Assembly (NCBI GenBank): GCA_024180945.1 | Contig: JAKSGN010000002.1 | Coordinates: 1,302,001-1,366,000, forward strand | DNA: 64,000 nt | Direction of reading: 5' to 3' | Source: Macrophomina tecta | Taxonomy: Eukaryota > Ascomycota > Dothideomycetes > Botryosphaeriales > Botryosphaeriaceae | Part shown: in pieces, positions 44,492-56,024 of the stretch | Layout: every line of letters starts with the position of its first letter | Numbering within the stretch: position 1 is the first letter of the stretch | Position numbers and translations under genes: made by a program | Notes under the pieces: model-generated | Told to the model about the DNA's origin: nothing | Seen by the model: the letters and a program-made list of their open reading frames with translations, nothing else | Database searches by the model: none

Positions 44492-45961
44492 TGTGGCAGG
44501 CGACGGGCGAGGAGCCGAGGGTGCGCGGAAGAGGATGCAGGCAGTAGCAATATAAAGAATACACGGGAGCAGCGACGAGTCGGAAGTGATGGGGTTGTTG
44601 AGGCGTGATGACGAAGACGGGCTTGTTGAGAGGGTCAAGGCGAGAGGGCCGGCGGTCGGGGCGAGCACGTCTTATATACGGCGTCAAGAAGGCGGGCGGT
44701 GGACGATTCACGAAGCACAGCGGACGAGCTTATCTGGCTTTGGGAATGCTGGGCGAGGCGAGGCAAGACGAAGCGTCACTGCCAGGCACAGCTTGTTGAG
44801 GGCTCACGGACGGCGGGAGCAATGGAGCTCTGGGCAGCCACCGGCTCGTGCACCCCGCTTTGCCCTCACCGCCCGCCGCCCTGCGAATCGCTGCTGCCAC
44901 TGGCCGGTGAGGCCTCCCCGCATGCGTGAGCGCTGATCGGGCCAGATGCGCGCGACTCCACCGACATCGCACATCGCCTCACCCGACATCTGCTGAGCGC
45001 TGCGCTGCGCAGCCCTCTGCCCGCTCCGCCGCCGCCGCCGCCGCTGCCTCGAGCTGCTCGGCGATGGCTGGTACCCGGCTGTGGCTGCGGCTGCAGTGGC
45101 AGTGGCCGCGCGGGAACCCGCCGGCTCCCCTCGTCGTCGCGCTCTCCTTGCACGCCCCTGGGCGGTCGCCTCACTGCGGGCTTGGCTGAGGCGATGCTCG
45201 GAAGCGTCGCAGGGCTTGCCAACGCGCGGTGGGCGACACTCGGGGCGCGACCGCGGCCTGGCTGTGCGCTCAATATTGTATTCGATAGCGTGCACGCGGA
45301 CTGGCACGGCGATAAGGAGAAGCAGAGTTATGGGGGCGCGTAATTTCTCCCTGGTGCTGCGACCACCGCCAGCCGTTGCGCATGGACCGCGCTTCTTCCA
45401 GGTGCATCGCAGACGCTGGCATGGAACGGCCGGACCCAAGGGCCGTATATGTGCGCCTGAGTGCTGCTGACGACGTGCTGGACCCAGTCAAATGCATTCT
45501 TGGGGCTGGTCCGTTTCAGAGGGCTGCAACAGCTGCAGAGACGGACAAATGGGGAACCTGGCCGAGCTTTAGTCAGCCGCGGCCAAGGCCCGCCTGCCGC
45601 TTCCATCGCCAGCTAGCAGCACGCGTGCCTGTAGATCTCCGTCGCCGCGCTGTGCTAGACAACCGCGCGCGCCTTCTCCCTCTCCACGAGGGGGGAGGCC
45701 GCTGACGTCCGCTCCTCCACATCTTTGCCTCCAGAACCGCAAGTGCGCGCACACTTTTCCCGCCTCCCGACCCCTCATAAGGCGACGAGCTGCTCCGCAA
45801 GTGTGAAACCGGCCGCATTATCGCTCCCTCTGGCCCCGAAAGCAGCCACCCGTCTGCCACAGCTTTGTTTCTTTTCCCGAGTCCACCGCCGGGTCTGCTT
45901 AACTGCATTGCACTCGGTTCCAATGCCATCGCTCTCCCTCGTCTCTCTCTAGTCGCTGCAA
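44492..45961. promoter_or_regulatory. region between divergent SAP-domain and protease genes
   Basis: 1.5 kb, GC-rich to 45.3 kb, pyrimidine-rich near 45.9 kb. No supported gene; the many long frames reflect GC content. Confidence 0.4.
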
Positions 45962-47547
45962 ATGCTTTCCTCCCGCTTCCTGGCCATCTGCGCCACCGCC
46001 TACTCGGCCCTGCCGTTGGCCACCGCTTTCTACCCCTACGCCTTCGAGGCGAGCGCCGTCATCAGCCGCCATGAGCCTCAACCCGATGCGTCTTCTGGTT
46101 TCTCCTTCACCGTGCCCATCCGCCGCACGCCCGTCAGGCGCGACAACCAGTTCAATGTCGTCGCCGCCAATGAGCCTTCTCAGTCCAACAGCGTTGCCGT
46201 AGACACCGATGGCAGCGACTTCTCCTACTTTTCGACCTTCAAGTTCGGATCCAGCCAGACCGAGTACTACCTCCTGCTGGACTCTGGTGCTGCGAACACC
46301 TGGGTGATGGGCTCCGACTGTGGCACTGATTCATGCGCCAAGCACAACACCCTGGGCACCGCCGACTCCAGCTCGCTCAAGGTCCGCTCTTGCTATCTCC
46401 TGTGGGCATTATCGCTGCTAACATGCGTTACATTCAGGTTACGTCAAGCACTTTCTCCATTGCCTATGGCACCGGCAATGTCAATGGCACCATTGCCAGT
46501 GACCAGGTCCACGTGTCGAATTTCACCGTGGACCTTACCTTCGGCCTCGCCGAATACGCCTCCAATGAGTTCTCTTCGTATCCGATGGATGGCATTCTGG
46601 GCCTCGGTCGAGCTGACAAGACCAACAATGACGTCACGGACGGCACAATCATGGATGCGCTCGCCGAAGCGTCTCTAATCCCGGAGAAGGTGTATGGCAT
46701 TCATCTTTCGCGCAGCTCGGATGACCTCAAGGATGGCGAACTCACCTTCGGGGCCACGAATCCGGATCGTTACGACGGTGATCTCGCCTGGACCAGTACT
46801 CTGGACAATGATCGCGGATTCTGGGAGATCCCCATTGCCGACGCGGCTTTCGACGGCACTTCCGCCGGCTTGACTGACAGAACCGCCATTATTGACACGG
46901 GCACTTCTTATATTCTCGTTCCGGGCGGTGACGCTGCTGCTTTACACAAGCTGATTCCCCAATCATCTCAGAATGGAGAGATCTTCACTATTCCCTGCAG
47001 CACCACTCAGCCTCTCCAACTAACCTTCGGTGACGTTGCCTACAACATTTCTTCCAAAGACTACGTTGGTAATAATCTCGGCGGAAGTAATTGTCAGAGT
47101 AATATCATTGGCCGTCGTACTTTTGGGGAGAAGCAGTGGCTTGTTGGTGCAGTTTTTCTCAAAAATGTATATACCGCCTTTGACTACGACAACTCCCGTA
47201 TCGGGTTTGGCACCAAGTCTTCTGGCTCTGCCATGGCTGAATCCTCAGCAAGCCCGACCTCGACTTCCTCGACTAGCTCCAGTCCGAGTAGCCCCTCGGG
47301 CTCCGCTGCCGCCACATCGTCCAACACGCCATTTGTTTCCGAGGGTGGTTCCGGATCGCAGTCGGCATCCAGCTCTGGGTCCGGCTCAGCAAGCGCGGCC
47401 GCTTCTTCAGCTACGCAGTCGTCTGCTGCGTCGGGTTCTGTCGGACAGGATGGCCTCGGGCTGGGTTTCGGGCAGCCGTTGACTAATGCAAAAGCAGGCG
47501 CACTTCCTCTGCTCGTCGCGTTGCTCTATCTTATGGTGGTCTTCTAG
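45962..47547 (+). CDS. GPI-type secreted aspartic protease (A1 family)
   Basis: Pepsin-fold endopeptidase, probably displayed at the cell surface. Exons 45962-46381 and 46438-47547 (56-nt intron with GCTAAC branch point) give 509 aa. Residues 1-22 form a signal peptide; a propeptide follows with basic sites RR at 54-55 and 59-60 that would suit Kex2-type cleavage. The two catalytic motifs are DSG at 107-109 (YYLLLDSGAANTWV) and DTG at 293-295 (AIIDTGTSYI); the flap Tyr is in SIAYGTG near 150. Cysteine pairs follow the family (C120/C125 and one pair near IPCSTTQ). DSG in the first site is allowed. After about residue 425 comes a long Ser-rich stalk and a hydrophobic C-terminus (ALPLLVALLYLMVVF), as expected for a GPI anchor. 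This resembles yapsin- or OpsB-like proteases. Confidence 0.93.
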
Positions 47548-48564
47548 GAGAGTTGGCAAAAGTTGCATAGAAGTGCGCAAAGAAATTTTGGATGTGCATT
47601 TCCTCATCGCGCCGAAAGAGCGCCCGTCGCGAGCATCTCTAAAATAATTTCATCATAGAAACGGTTTAATCAAGTAGACGGTTTTAGCATAGACATGTCA
47701 TAGGCGTACTTTGTCATCGGGTCAATCAAGCTTTCACAAAATTGCCGCACATGGTAACGCCCCAACGGCTGCTACCGTTCACTGGGCAAGGGTATCGTCG
47801 CCAAGCAGGGATCGACTGCGATGTCCTAAAGTTTCGAGTAGATGCCTAACGAGATGTTCCTTACTTACTTGTCCTCCTGACTGCGCTCTGCAGGCTTTTT
47901 CTGCCTTGGGCCTTGCGACGTGCTGTTAAGCTATGGCTTATGCGTAAGGTGCGACATGAGGACGAGGTCGCCTTCGATACTCAATATCCTCTCAAGACGC
48001 GACGGTCCCTATTCTTCTCAAGATAAAATAAAATAAAAAAAAGGTCCTACCACCTCATATGCCTTTTTTCGCATCATGGTGTACTTTGCCGAGTCTGTGC
48101 CCAGTATACACCTACGTCCTGCACACGCCATGACAAGCTACGAGATCTGAAAACTCTCTGCAACGAACGCGAGCAGGCCAGCCGATTCGATCCTATTTCA
48201 CCGTGCCCACTGGATCCAGAATGAGTACTGCGCACTTCACGGGGTAACTGTGCCCTACTTCGTCCATCGGATCTACCTACCCCGGAAAGCATTTGATACT
48301 TGGTTTTCTAATTCGACACGTATTCGGAGAGCTCTGTAGGGAATGGACGATTTGCGAGGGACTTCATGTTTTTTACAGAGAGTGAGTCGAGGAGTGATGT
48401 CGAGATCTCCTATCAAATCGTAAGTCGGCGGATTCCGCAATTGGGATGCACTTTACATTCCTCGCTTGCGTGGAGGGAATCCGTGTCCATGGCAGATTCT
48501 GGGCGCTTTTTGAGATGTTCAGAATTGGATGAGCAATTCTCCTGGCGCCTGAAGAAGCAAGTTT

Positions 48565-48596
<32 letters not shown>

Positions 48597-50102
48597 TTGA
48601 AAAAGAAAAAACAATCATAATTCGGAAGCATGCAAGGCAGATGGGGTTGAGGGAACAGGATTGATGGTAAACACTTGACTGGAGGCTGGAGCCGTAGAGC
48701 GCCTCTAAAGCTGTGTATTATTTCCGGCCCTCAACCCAATCACACTGGTATGGTTGACAAATATGTCCTCTTCGCACCCGTAGAAGTTGTATCCGAGATA
48801 TTCTGCGGACGCATAAGATCCGACAGCGTTTCGATAAGGATACTTCAATTCTGATCTTGCTGTTCAGAAGATATAACCGACGAAAGGAAACATCTCGCCA
48901 GTACAAAACATCCCATTCCTTATGGAGAGGATGTGATTGTAATCTATCTCGTTATTGAGTGAGGAGAAGTAATGATTAGAATGAACTTCGGTGGGAAAAG
49001 ACGAAAGACAAAGCTTTTGCCATATAAGGTCTCACTGAGCAAACAATCCGAACTCTTGATTTTCAAATTGGGCATCCTCGGGTTTTTAAGGAGGACTAAC
49101 TACCACGGCCTACTACCGGAGTTGTAGTTGTAGTTCCAGAGAGCAGGATCGAATAAAGATCGTATTTTTCCGCACGGCTCTGTCATTCCATCTCTACATT
49201 GGTGCTTTCGACAGCCTAATAACACTACCAGCGAAGTTAACGGAATAGGATCACCTGGGGATTCATTTCTGGGCATATGAAGACAAGAAGGCATGAATTA
49301 CGAGATCCTGGAATTTCGTAAAAGAGTGGGAAAAGCCTCAAGATAGAGGCGCTAGGCTCACTCTTATTTCTTCTCAGACTGAAGCGATCACTGGCAAAGA
49401 GGAGCACCAAAGAGAGACAGAGTGTGCCGCTACTTGCGATGCTTGCTCTGGGATTCTGCTGGAGCACCTCCAATCCACTCCATCCGTTAACAGGTCTCCC
49501 GGCAAAAGCAAGGGAAGCAGCACCGAACAAGGATGGGAAACGCGCGAATAGGGGGCGGTGAAATGTAGACAAGAAGTCTGAGTATTGCAGTGTTTCTCCG
49601 GAGTTCAGTTTGGCAATTTTGAAAGGGATCAGGTATCTGGGTGAAAACGCCCATAGGCAGGCACCAAATAGAAAAATATTGGCGTGTCCGCTTTTGGAAA
49701 GATGATCCTGCATTGTCTGGGGAAACCGAAAGGAAAATTTGCAAGGACGATAGATCTGCCGGGCAGACTGTAGGAAAAAGAACCAGCTCCGGAGCTCATT
49801 GAGCCGAGTTTGTCGCTTCTCAGAATTTTATTCAAGACATAGAACCGGAAACTTTGTGGATTTGGAGGAGGGAGCAATTTTGGAGGAAGATTGTGAAACC
49901 AGGCGCATTATCGGGCAAACAAGGGAGGACGAGAAGGGGCAGGATGACAGCAAAAATCGCAATGCCCTGGTGTGGCGCTTTCGATTCAGATTGATGAGCG
50001 AGGATCGACGGCTAGTTGGGGAGATGAGGTTGAGTGGCTTGTCTCTGTGGCTCAACTTTTGCGCTCGCGCGACCAGTCAACCCTGGCCCATTTCTCAACT
50101 CC
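47548..50102. other. intergenic, no supported gene
   Basis: 2.5 kb between the protease and the lipoate ligase. It is more AT-rich than the average here and contains a (TTTC)n tract. A minus frame at 49237-49713 (158 codons) has no motif and its codons do not show the GC3 bias of the real genes. Confidence 0.4.
48562..48597. repeat. TTTC tetranucleotide microsatellite
   Basis: About nine TTTC units in a row, seen directly. Confidence 0.85.
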
Positions 50103-51512
50103 ATGCTCTTCGCCGCACGCCTGCCCGCCAACCTCCGTCGCAGCCCAGTCCGGCTCGCGACGAAGCCGGCCGCGCGATGCGTTGCCTCTCTTGCTGACCA
50201 ACTGCAGCGCCCTGCCACCAATGTCCACGCTTTCGTCTCGCGGTCGCGCGATCCCTTCGTCAACCTCTCCATCGAGCACTATTTGCTGCAAAAGTCCCAC
50301 CATGACTCAGCCGTTCTGTTCCTGTACACTAACCGGCCGTGCATTGTCATCGGCCGCAACCAGAACCCATGGCTAGAGGTGAACTTGGGTCTGCTGAGCG
50401 ATGGCGTCGTTGATCTGGTGCGACGACGCTCTGGCGGCGGCTCCGTCTTCCACGACGAGGGAAATGTCAATTGGTCTGTCATCTCACCCCCAGCGCACTT
50501 CACGAGGGACAAACACGCTGCGATGGTTGTGCGCGCCCTGAGGAGCTTGGGAATCGAAAGAGCCAGAGTCAACGAGCGCCATGACATTGTGCTGGACCAA
50601 GGCTCCCGCAGAGCTGTCGCGCTGGGAGGCGACGCCCACCGGACACCCTTCACACTGGACGACCCGTCAACCGGCCCGCGTCCACTGAAGGTCTCAGGCT
50701 CTGCTTACAAGCTTGTGCGCGGGCGAGCCTTGCACCACGGCACCTGCCTGCTGTCCTCGCCCAACCTCAGCATCATTCCCCGGTACCTGCGCTCCCCTGC
50801 AAAGCCTTACATAACAGCCTTCGGCGTGGAGAGCGTCAGTTCGCCAGTCAGCAACGTTGGCATCCCGAACCAGCGTTTCATCGAGGCCGTGCAGTTTGAG
50901 TTTTCCCGCATGTACGCCGGCCGGTCCGCCGGCCCAGCCACCGTCGTCGAGATTGGAGACGAGCAGCTGGAGCTCCCTGACTTGCGCAAAGGCTACGATG
51001 AAATCAAGGTGCGTTTCAATAGCAGCCGGCTTATAGCGGCGGATGTGTGCTGATCGAAGCCTAGACTCGAGACTGGACGTACCTTCAGACGCCGAAATTC
51101 ACCTTCTCTGTTCCAGCTGCCGTTCCCCAGCAGGGCGAGACCGGACTCCCGGCGGCCCTTCCACCCTCGGTACGTCTTCCCATTCGCAATGACGAAACAC
51201 CTATGCCATTACCGTTCCCGCTTTTTTGTCTTCACACTTCTCAAACCCGGCGAATAGCGTGACGTAAGCGCTAATCTCTGATTCTAGACCTCGTTGACGC
51301 TGAGTGTCCACAGTGGGGCCATCCACGAAGCATCATTACACCTTGAAGGTTCGTCACGTGATAACGCCGCACACCGCGTCCTGCGAGGTCGGAAACTTCA
51401 CGAAATCGACGACTGGCGCTCATTGCTCCAAGAAGTCACCGGCAAAAGTGATTCAGGCGTGCAATCGATGGCTGACTGGCTGAGGGAAACGCTGCCGTGC
51501 CCGCGAAGCTAA
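50103..51512 (+). CDS. AIM22: lipoate-protein ligase, mitochondrial
   Basis: LplA/LIPT1-type enzyme that attaches or transfers lipoyl groups to the E2 subunits of mitochondrial 2-oxoacid dehydrogenases. Exons 50103-51008, 51089-51169 and 51288-51512 give 403 aa. The N-terminus (MLFAARLPANLRRSPVRLAT) is a basic mitochondrial targeting sequence. Family marks are FVNLSIEHYLL, YTNRPCIVIGRNQNPWLEVN, RRRSGGGSVFHDEGNVNWS (about 107-124), and KVSGSAYK (196-203) followed by LHHGTCLLSSPNLS; Lys196 is the predicted catalytic lysine. The last exons encode the small C-terminal domain with TPKFTFSVP. Introns are 80 and 118 nt, the latter with a GCTAAT branch point. A frame upstream to 50034 lacks an ATG. 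The yeast relative is Aim22/Lip3. Confidence 0.92.
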
Positions 51513-52161
51513 TGAAGAACCATGTTCGTGGACTCAGCTCCATTGCTTCTGTCAAAATTTCTTGATGCCTCTATGCTATGTGATTAACATTAGGGACCCA
51601 TGACATCGTGCCAGCCTTGCCTGCGTAGGCTGTGCTACGTGGTCCGCTCGGGCGGAGGCTTTTAATGTGGATCTCGTCTCACCAGCACGCCGGCAACCAC
51701 ATCTACGAGCGGACAGTGGTGCATCTCCGGAGCGTCACATGGGCAAGGTCTTTTCTTCTCCCATGGACGAGCCCAAAGACAATCCTTCGAATACAATACA
51801 ATACACACGTCGAGGCGTTTCACTTTTTAGCCCTCTTGTGATTGCTCCGAGCTCCCCGGCTTCGGCTATAACCCTAAAATTGCAACAATTTCGAGTCGAT
51901 CACGCATTGTGCTTCCAGCGCCAACGGATAACCAGTCCATCACGCCTTGTCCTCGCCGTTGACAGGGAGCAATGGGCATATATGCAGCGTAGATCGTCCT
52001 TCGGGGAGTACATATCATCATAACGAAGGTGGTGCTCGTGACGATATCACGTCATTGATAGAGACTTTGAGTCACCACCCATCGACGCTCGAACATGCCG
52101 TGATGTAGTCGGCCCATTGAGACCAGCAAGCCACGAACATCCCTCGGGTTGTTGGAGAGAG

Positions 52162-52180
52162 AAAAAAAAAAAAAAAAAAA
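52162..52180. repeat. A19 homopolymer
   Basis: Nineteen A bases after a GAGAGAG stretch. Confidence 0.85.
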
Positions 52181-53030
52181 GGGAAAAAACAAGGTCCGGT
52201 CTCCTATTTTCTTCCAAACACTGTCTCTAATGCGGCACAGCCATCAGCCTTGCCGTTGGATGTGAGGGGGCTTCGTTCTTTCCCTAGCCCTTCGACCCCG
52301 CAGGTCGCGCGTAACCGTTGGAATCCTTTGGTTTGTCTACGCCACCGCCTTGGACAAGCGAATGTTTTGCCTGCCCCAAGAGCTCGTCCGCGGTACAAAT
52401 GCTGCACGATGATGCGATTTGCCCCCGCGGTGGCTGATGTTCGTCGAATTACGGAAAGCTTCGCCTTTTCGTCACCTTTCTTACCTACGGCGGGAATGAA
52501 AGTCATGCCGCGCGAGCAGGAAAAGCCGATCTGGTTTTCATTTTCTCAGCCTTTTCGGATGCACGTTGACGTTTTGTCTCATACGCAGCGTAAGCTCTGC
52601 TCCGCATGCTTCTGCTCTCTCGTGTGCGCTAGGAATTTATGGAAGAATAGCCCAGCCAGTCGGAGGAGGGAATGATCCAACTTTCCGTTTTCCTATTAAT
52701 ACCATTGGTGGGCTTGAGGGGGCGTCCCTCGGAGGAGGGTGCAGCAAAGAGTAAGAGGATCTTCGCTGTCGTTGGGGCCTTCTTTTTTTTCTTCCCCTTT
52801 CCCAACCAACTTCTGCTTGAATAATGCGATAGGTCGGTAATTCTACCCCATTCGTCCACGTGGTGGAAAGTTAAGTTGTGGAAAATTAAGTTGAAGAAAG
52901 GAGAAATGGCTTTCCCCGCTCTAAAGCACACAGCAGAGCTGTGCCAGCATGACACAGGATGCGTGCGTGTGCGATGGTTGCCCGGTTTCGAAAAAAAGTG
53001 GAGGCTGGGGAAGGGAGAAAGGGAGAGGCC

Positions 53031-53047
53031 AAAAAAAAAAAAAAAAA
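53031..53047. repeat. A17 homopolymer followed by GA repeat
   Basis: Seventeen A bases, then GAGAGAGACG. The surrounding 150 bases are purine-rich on this strand. Confidence 0.85.
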
Positions 53048-53389
53048 GAGAGAGACGAAGTAAGAAATCCGAGAGAGTTTGAAACCGGATATTCCATGAG
53101 TTGGAAGGTTTATGCGGGATAGGGTAGGAGCGGAATGCCGGATGGGGAGGGGTTGTGAGGCAACAGTGTGTATGTGTGCCTCAGGGCCAGAAAAGATAGT
53201 CAGCATGGGCAGTGCAAAGGAAAACCCATTGCTGACATGTCACTTTCCCAGAAAGCCACCCCGGCCGCAGCAAAGCAGTTGGCCCCCGGACGAGAATCTG
53301 CATGGCATGCATATTTCTTTCTGCAAGATACGCGTCTGCCCGAAGCACGAGCAGGAGCGTTCGGTTTGAAAAGGGAAAATGCAGATAGG

Positions 53390-53505
53390 CCACACACACA
53401 CACACACACACACAGACGCTTCTGGCCATCCAGCCAAGCGGAGGTATGACCGCTTTGCAGAAAAGACAGCACACACACACACACACAGACAGAGAGAGAG
53501 AGAGA
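53390..53505. repeat. two CA tracts and a GA tract
   Basis: CA repeat at 53390-53414, a second at 53470-53487, then AGACAGAGAGAG to 53505. Confidence 0.85.
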
Positions 53506-53735
53506 ATAGCGCTTCGGCGGCCCATATTGGTGCTCCGGTGTGGTGAGTGGCAGCGGCACAGAGAGAAATTAAAGGGAAGATTTTCCCTTCAGGTCCGGCT
53601 CTCTCGCTCATGTCAGTGCTCGAGACAAAGTCTAGACCACGCGGCTAGGCAATGTGCGCCTGTTCGGCTCTCCTCCCTCTAGGTTCGTTTCAGACCGCAA
53701 TCCTGTCGGCATCACCCAACAAACTACGGCTCTTC

Positions 53736-53751
53736 TTTTTTTTTTTTTTTT
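53736..53751. repeat. T16 homopolymer
   Basis: Sixteen T bases, opposite in strand sense to the A tracts on its left. Confidence 0.85.
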
Positions 53752-53974
53752 CCCACTACCGTTCTCCACAAAAACCTTTCGGTTTCAAGGCATGGCCGAG
53801 CCGGCCTATTATAAGCTTTTTCGCTCTCTTGCCAACGATGCACGATCAACAAAAAGCGGGACTGTAGTCTAAGATGCGTATGTGCGATGGCGAGGGGAAC
53901 TGCTCACCGCAGCCTACTAGGAGGCAAAGCGGCAAAAATGCTGGAGTGCTATTGCAGGCGGCAGACGGACGGGC

Positions 53975-53999
53975 TTTTTTTTTTTTTTTTTTTTTTTTT
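53975..53999. repeat. T25 homopolymer
   Basis: Twenty-five T bases, the longest homopolymer in the window. Confidence 0.85.
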
Positions 54000-55146
54000 G
54001 GCTTGGGCAATGGGCTGGAATGGTTAGGTTGTGCCTCTGCGTCGTTCGAGAGCCAGAACGCACGGTTGGGGGGCTGGCGTGGGAGGCAGAGCGGAGTGGG
54101 CGGCAAATGTCCTGCCGCGCGCGCCCACCCCCCATCATTTCCTACGCACAGCCGGACGAACCAACGAATGAGCACTGCAGCACGAACAGCCCAGCTCGCT
54201 GCACTCCGTTGTTACGTTTTTGTTGACAGCCACACAACGCTGCAACCTGGTGGCTTCCATCCTGCCCTTTTTTTTTTCTTCTCTCTCTCTCCTTGTCTTT
54301 TTCTATTTTTTGCCTCGCCATTCACTACTGCACAGTAAGCTCAAAGACTCGGGCAAATCACATAATTGGGGCCGGTTTGGCGGGGACAGAGCTGAGGGGG
54401 CTTGTGTCTCCACGCTGAAACGCTTGCGGGAAGTTTGGAAAACAGGAGGACAGAGCTTGGCCACCAAGGATATGTATGGTGCCGTACCCTCTCCATGCCG
54501 AGAGTCCTCGGACGGTGCGGGGCGAAGCGCGGGCGGCAGTTAACAATAGAGACACACTCGCTCGTAATTCGTCGTCTCTCGCTGCTGTCCATCCAATCCA
54601 CCCCCCGTAACTCCCCCCCACCTCTTTCATTCTTGGCGATCGCGCGCAAGGGGCCAGTGGAGGGGAAGGTGACGATGATTTGCTGCGCGCTCTCATCATC
54701 TCACGCTGTCTCTCTCCTTCCTCGGTCCGTTCCCCACATTTTGCCCCTCTTTGTTGGTGCCTTGTCTCTTGTGGCTCTGCTGCTCCTCTGCTGTTCCCCC
54801 AGCATTTTCTGTGCCCACTATCCTCCTTTTGCCCCATTGATCGGCCCTGGGGGATTGGCCCTTGGCCACCCCACACAGCCACGGGGTCCATCGGCACAGT
54901 GCAACGTGGTCTGACTTTCACGATCGAGTCTCCTGCTCTATGCAGCGGAAGAGTCGAAAGGGACATTTTTATTCTCCCCAGGCGCCGAACCTCCGACGGG
55001 GCATGCATCCTTACGCACGACTCTCTTACGACCGGACTTTCGGCTCCGGACTTATGGGAGAGCTGGACGCCTCGGCGCCGGCGGCAGGACGAAGGGAGTG
55101 TGCCTCGGGCCTTGCTGGAGTGCCTTATCCGTACAGCGGGTAATTG

Positions 55147-55164
55147 AAAAAAAAAAAAAAAAAA
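55147..55164. repeat. A18 homopolymer
   Basis: Eighteen A bases. Confidence 0.85.
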
Positions 55165-55640
55165 GAGTTTTCTCCTCTCCCCTTCAATGCGGCCGTACGT
55201 ACATAGGGATTAGCACAAGGCGCACTGTTGCGTTGGCAAAAGCGTCATTTAGGCCAAAAATCACTCTTTCTCTCGCGCGCGCTCTTTTACCCTCGTACCA
55301 TCACGTCACGGCTCAATCCGAGAGAGCGAACGATACGCGCCTCGTCGCAAAGTAGATGGAGGGCCGTGCTCTCTCTCTCTCAAGGGGCGCGGGAGCAAAT
55401 GCGTGACTTGCAAGAGACCCGCGAAGGTCCGCTGACTACTGAGAATCTGGACGGGGGTGGTTGGGCGCGTGAAGCACCGGAGAATGGAAAGAGACCGACC
55501 GGATGTTGGACCTCCCGTGCACGCGCACGCCCGTGTCGTGTCATGCCGTGTCTCGCCATCTACGTACAGAAGCTTTGACGACGAGGGTGAGGGTAGACGA
55601 GATGCACCCCATATTCTCGTGCGTGCCGGCCGCTAGCAAA

Positions 55641-55676
55641 AGCAAGCAAGCAAGCAGAGCAGAGCAGAGCAGAGCA
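55641..55676. repeat. GCAA and GCAGA tandem repeats
   Basis: Four-base GCAA units pass into five-base AGAGC units, a compound microsatellite. Confidence 0.8.
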
Positions 55677-55860
55677 CAAAAGAGCACGCTCCCTCTGTTG
55701 GCAACTGCACGCATCTCGCTCGACCTGGACCCCTGTCCATCCATTTCCCCCCGGCATGCCCGTAGCGGCAATGGCACCCTACTGTTCGCGGGAAGGAGGG
55801 AGGAGAGGCGTAAACAGACCTAGCAATTGCCCCGCGTCACACAAGGGGCAGAGGCTGTGT

Positions 55861-55918
55861 GTTGTGTGCGTGCGTGCGTGCGTGTGTGCGTGCGTGTGTG
55901 CGTGCGTGCGTGCGTGTG
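55861..55918. repeat. GTGC/GTGT microsatellite
   Basis: Alternating purine-pyrimidine GTGCGTGC...GTGT over about 58 bases, a sequence able to adopt Z-DNA in principle. Confidence 0.85.
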
Positions 55919-55953
55919 GAGTGGGGAGATGCAGATGCAAGCGAGAAACATGG

Positions 55954-56024
55954 CTCCTGCTGCTCCTACTGCTGCTGCTGCTGTCGCTGCTGCTGTCGCT
56001 GCTGCTGTCGCTGCGGCTGTGCTG
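55954..56024. repeat. CTG trinucleotide repeat, interrupted by TCG
   Basis: CTG units interrupted by regular CTGTCG steps, so a higher-order unit of CTGCTGTCG is visible three times. Confidence 0.85.

Noticed and set aside
49237..49713. 158-codon minus-strand frame upstream of the lipoate ligase
   Set aside because: Codon use is AT-neutral, unlike all accepted genes, and there is no recognisable motif.
54358..55008. 216-codon minus-strand frame in the gene desert
   Set aside because: No motif, overlaps plus-strand frames of equal length, GC-rich chance frame.
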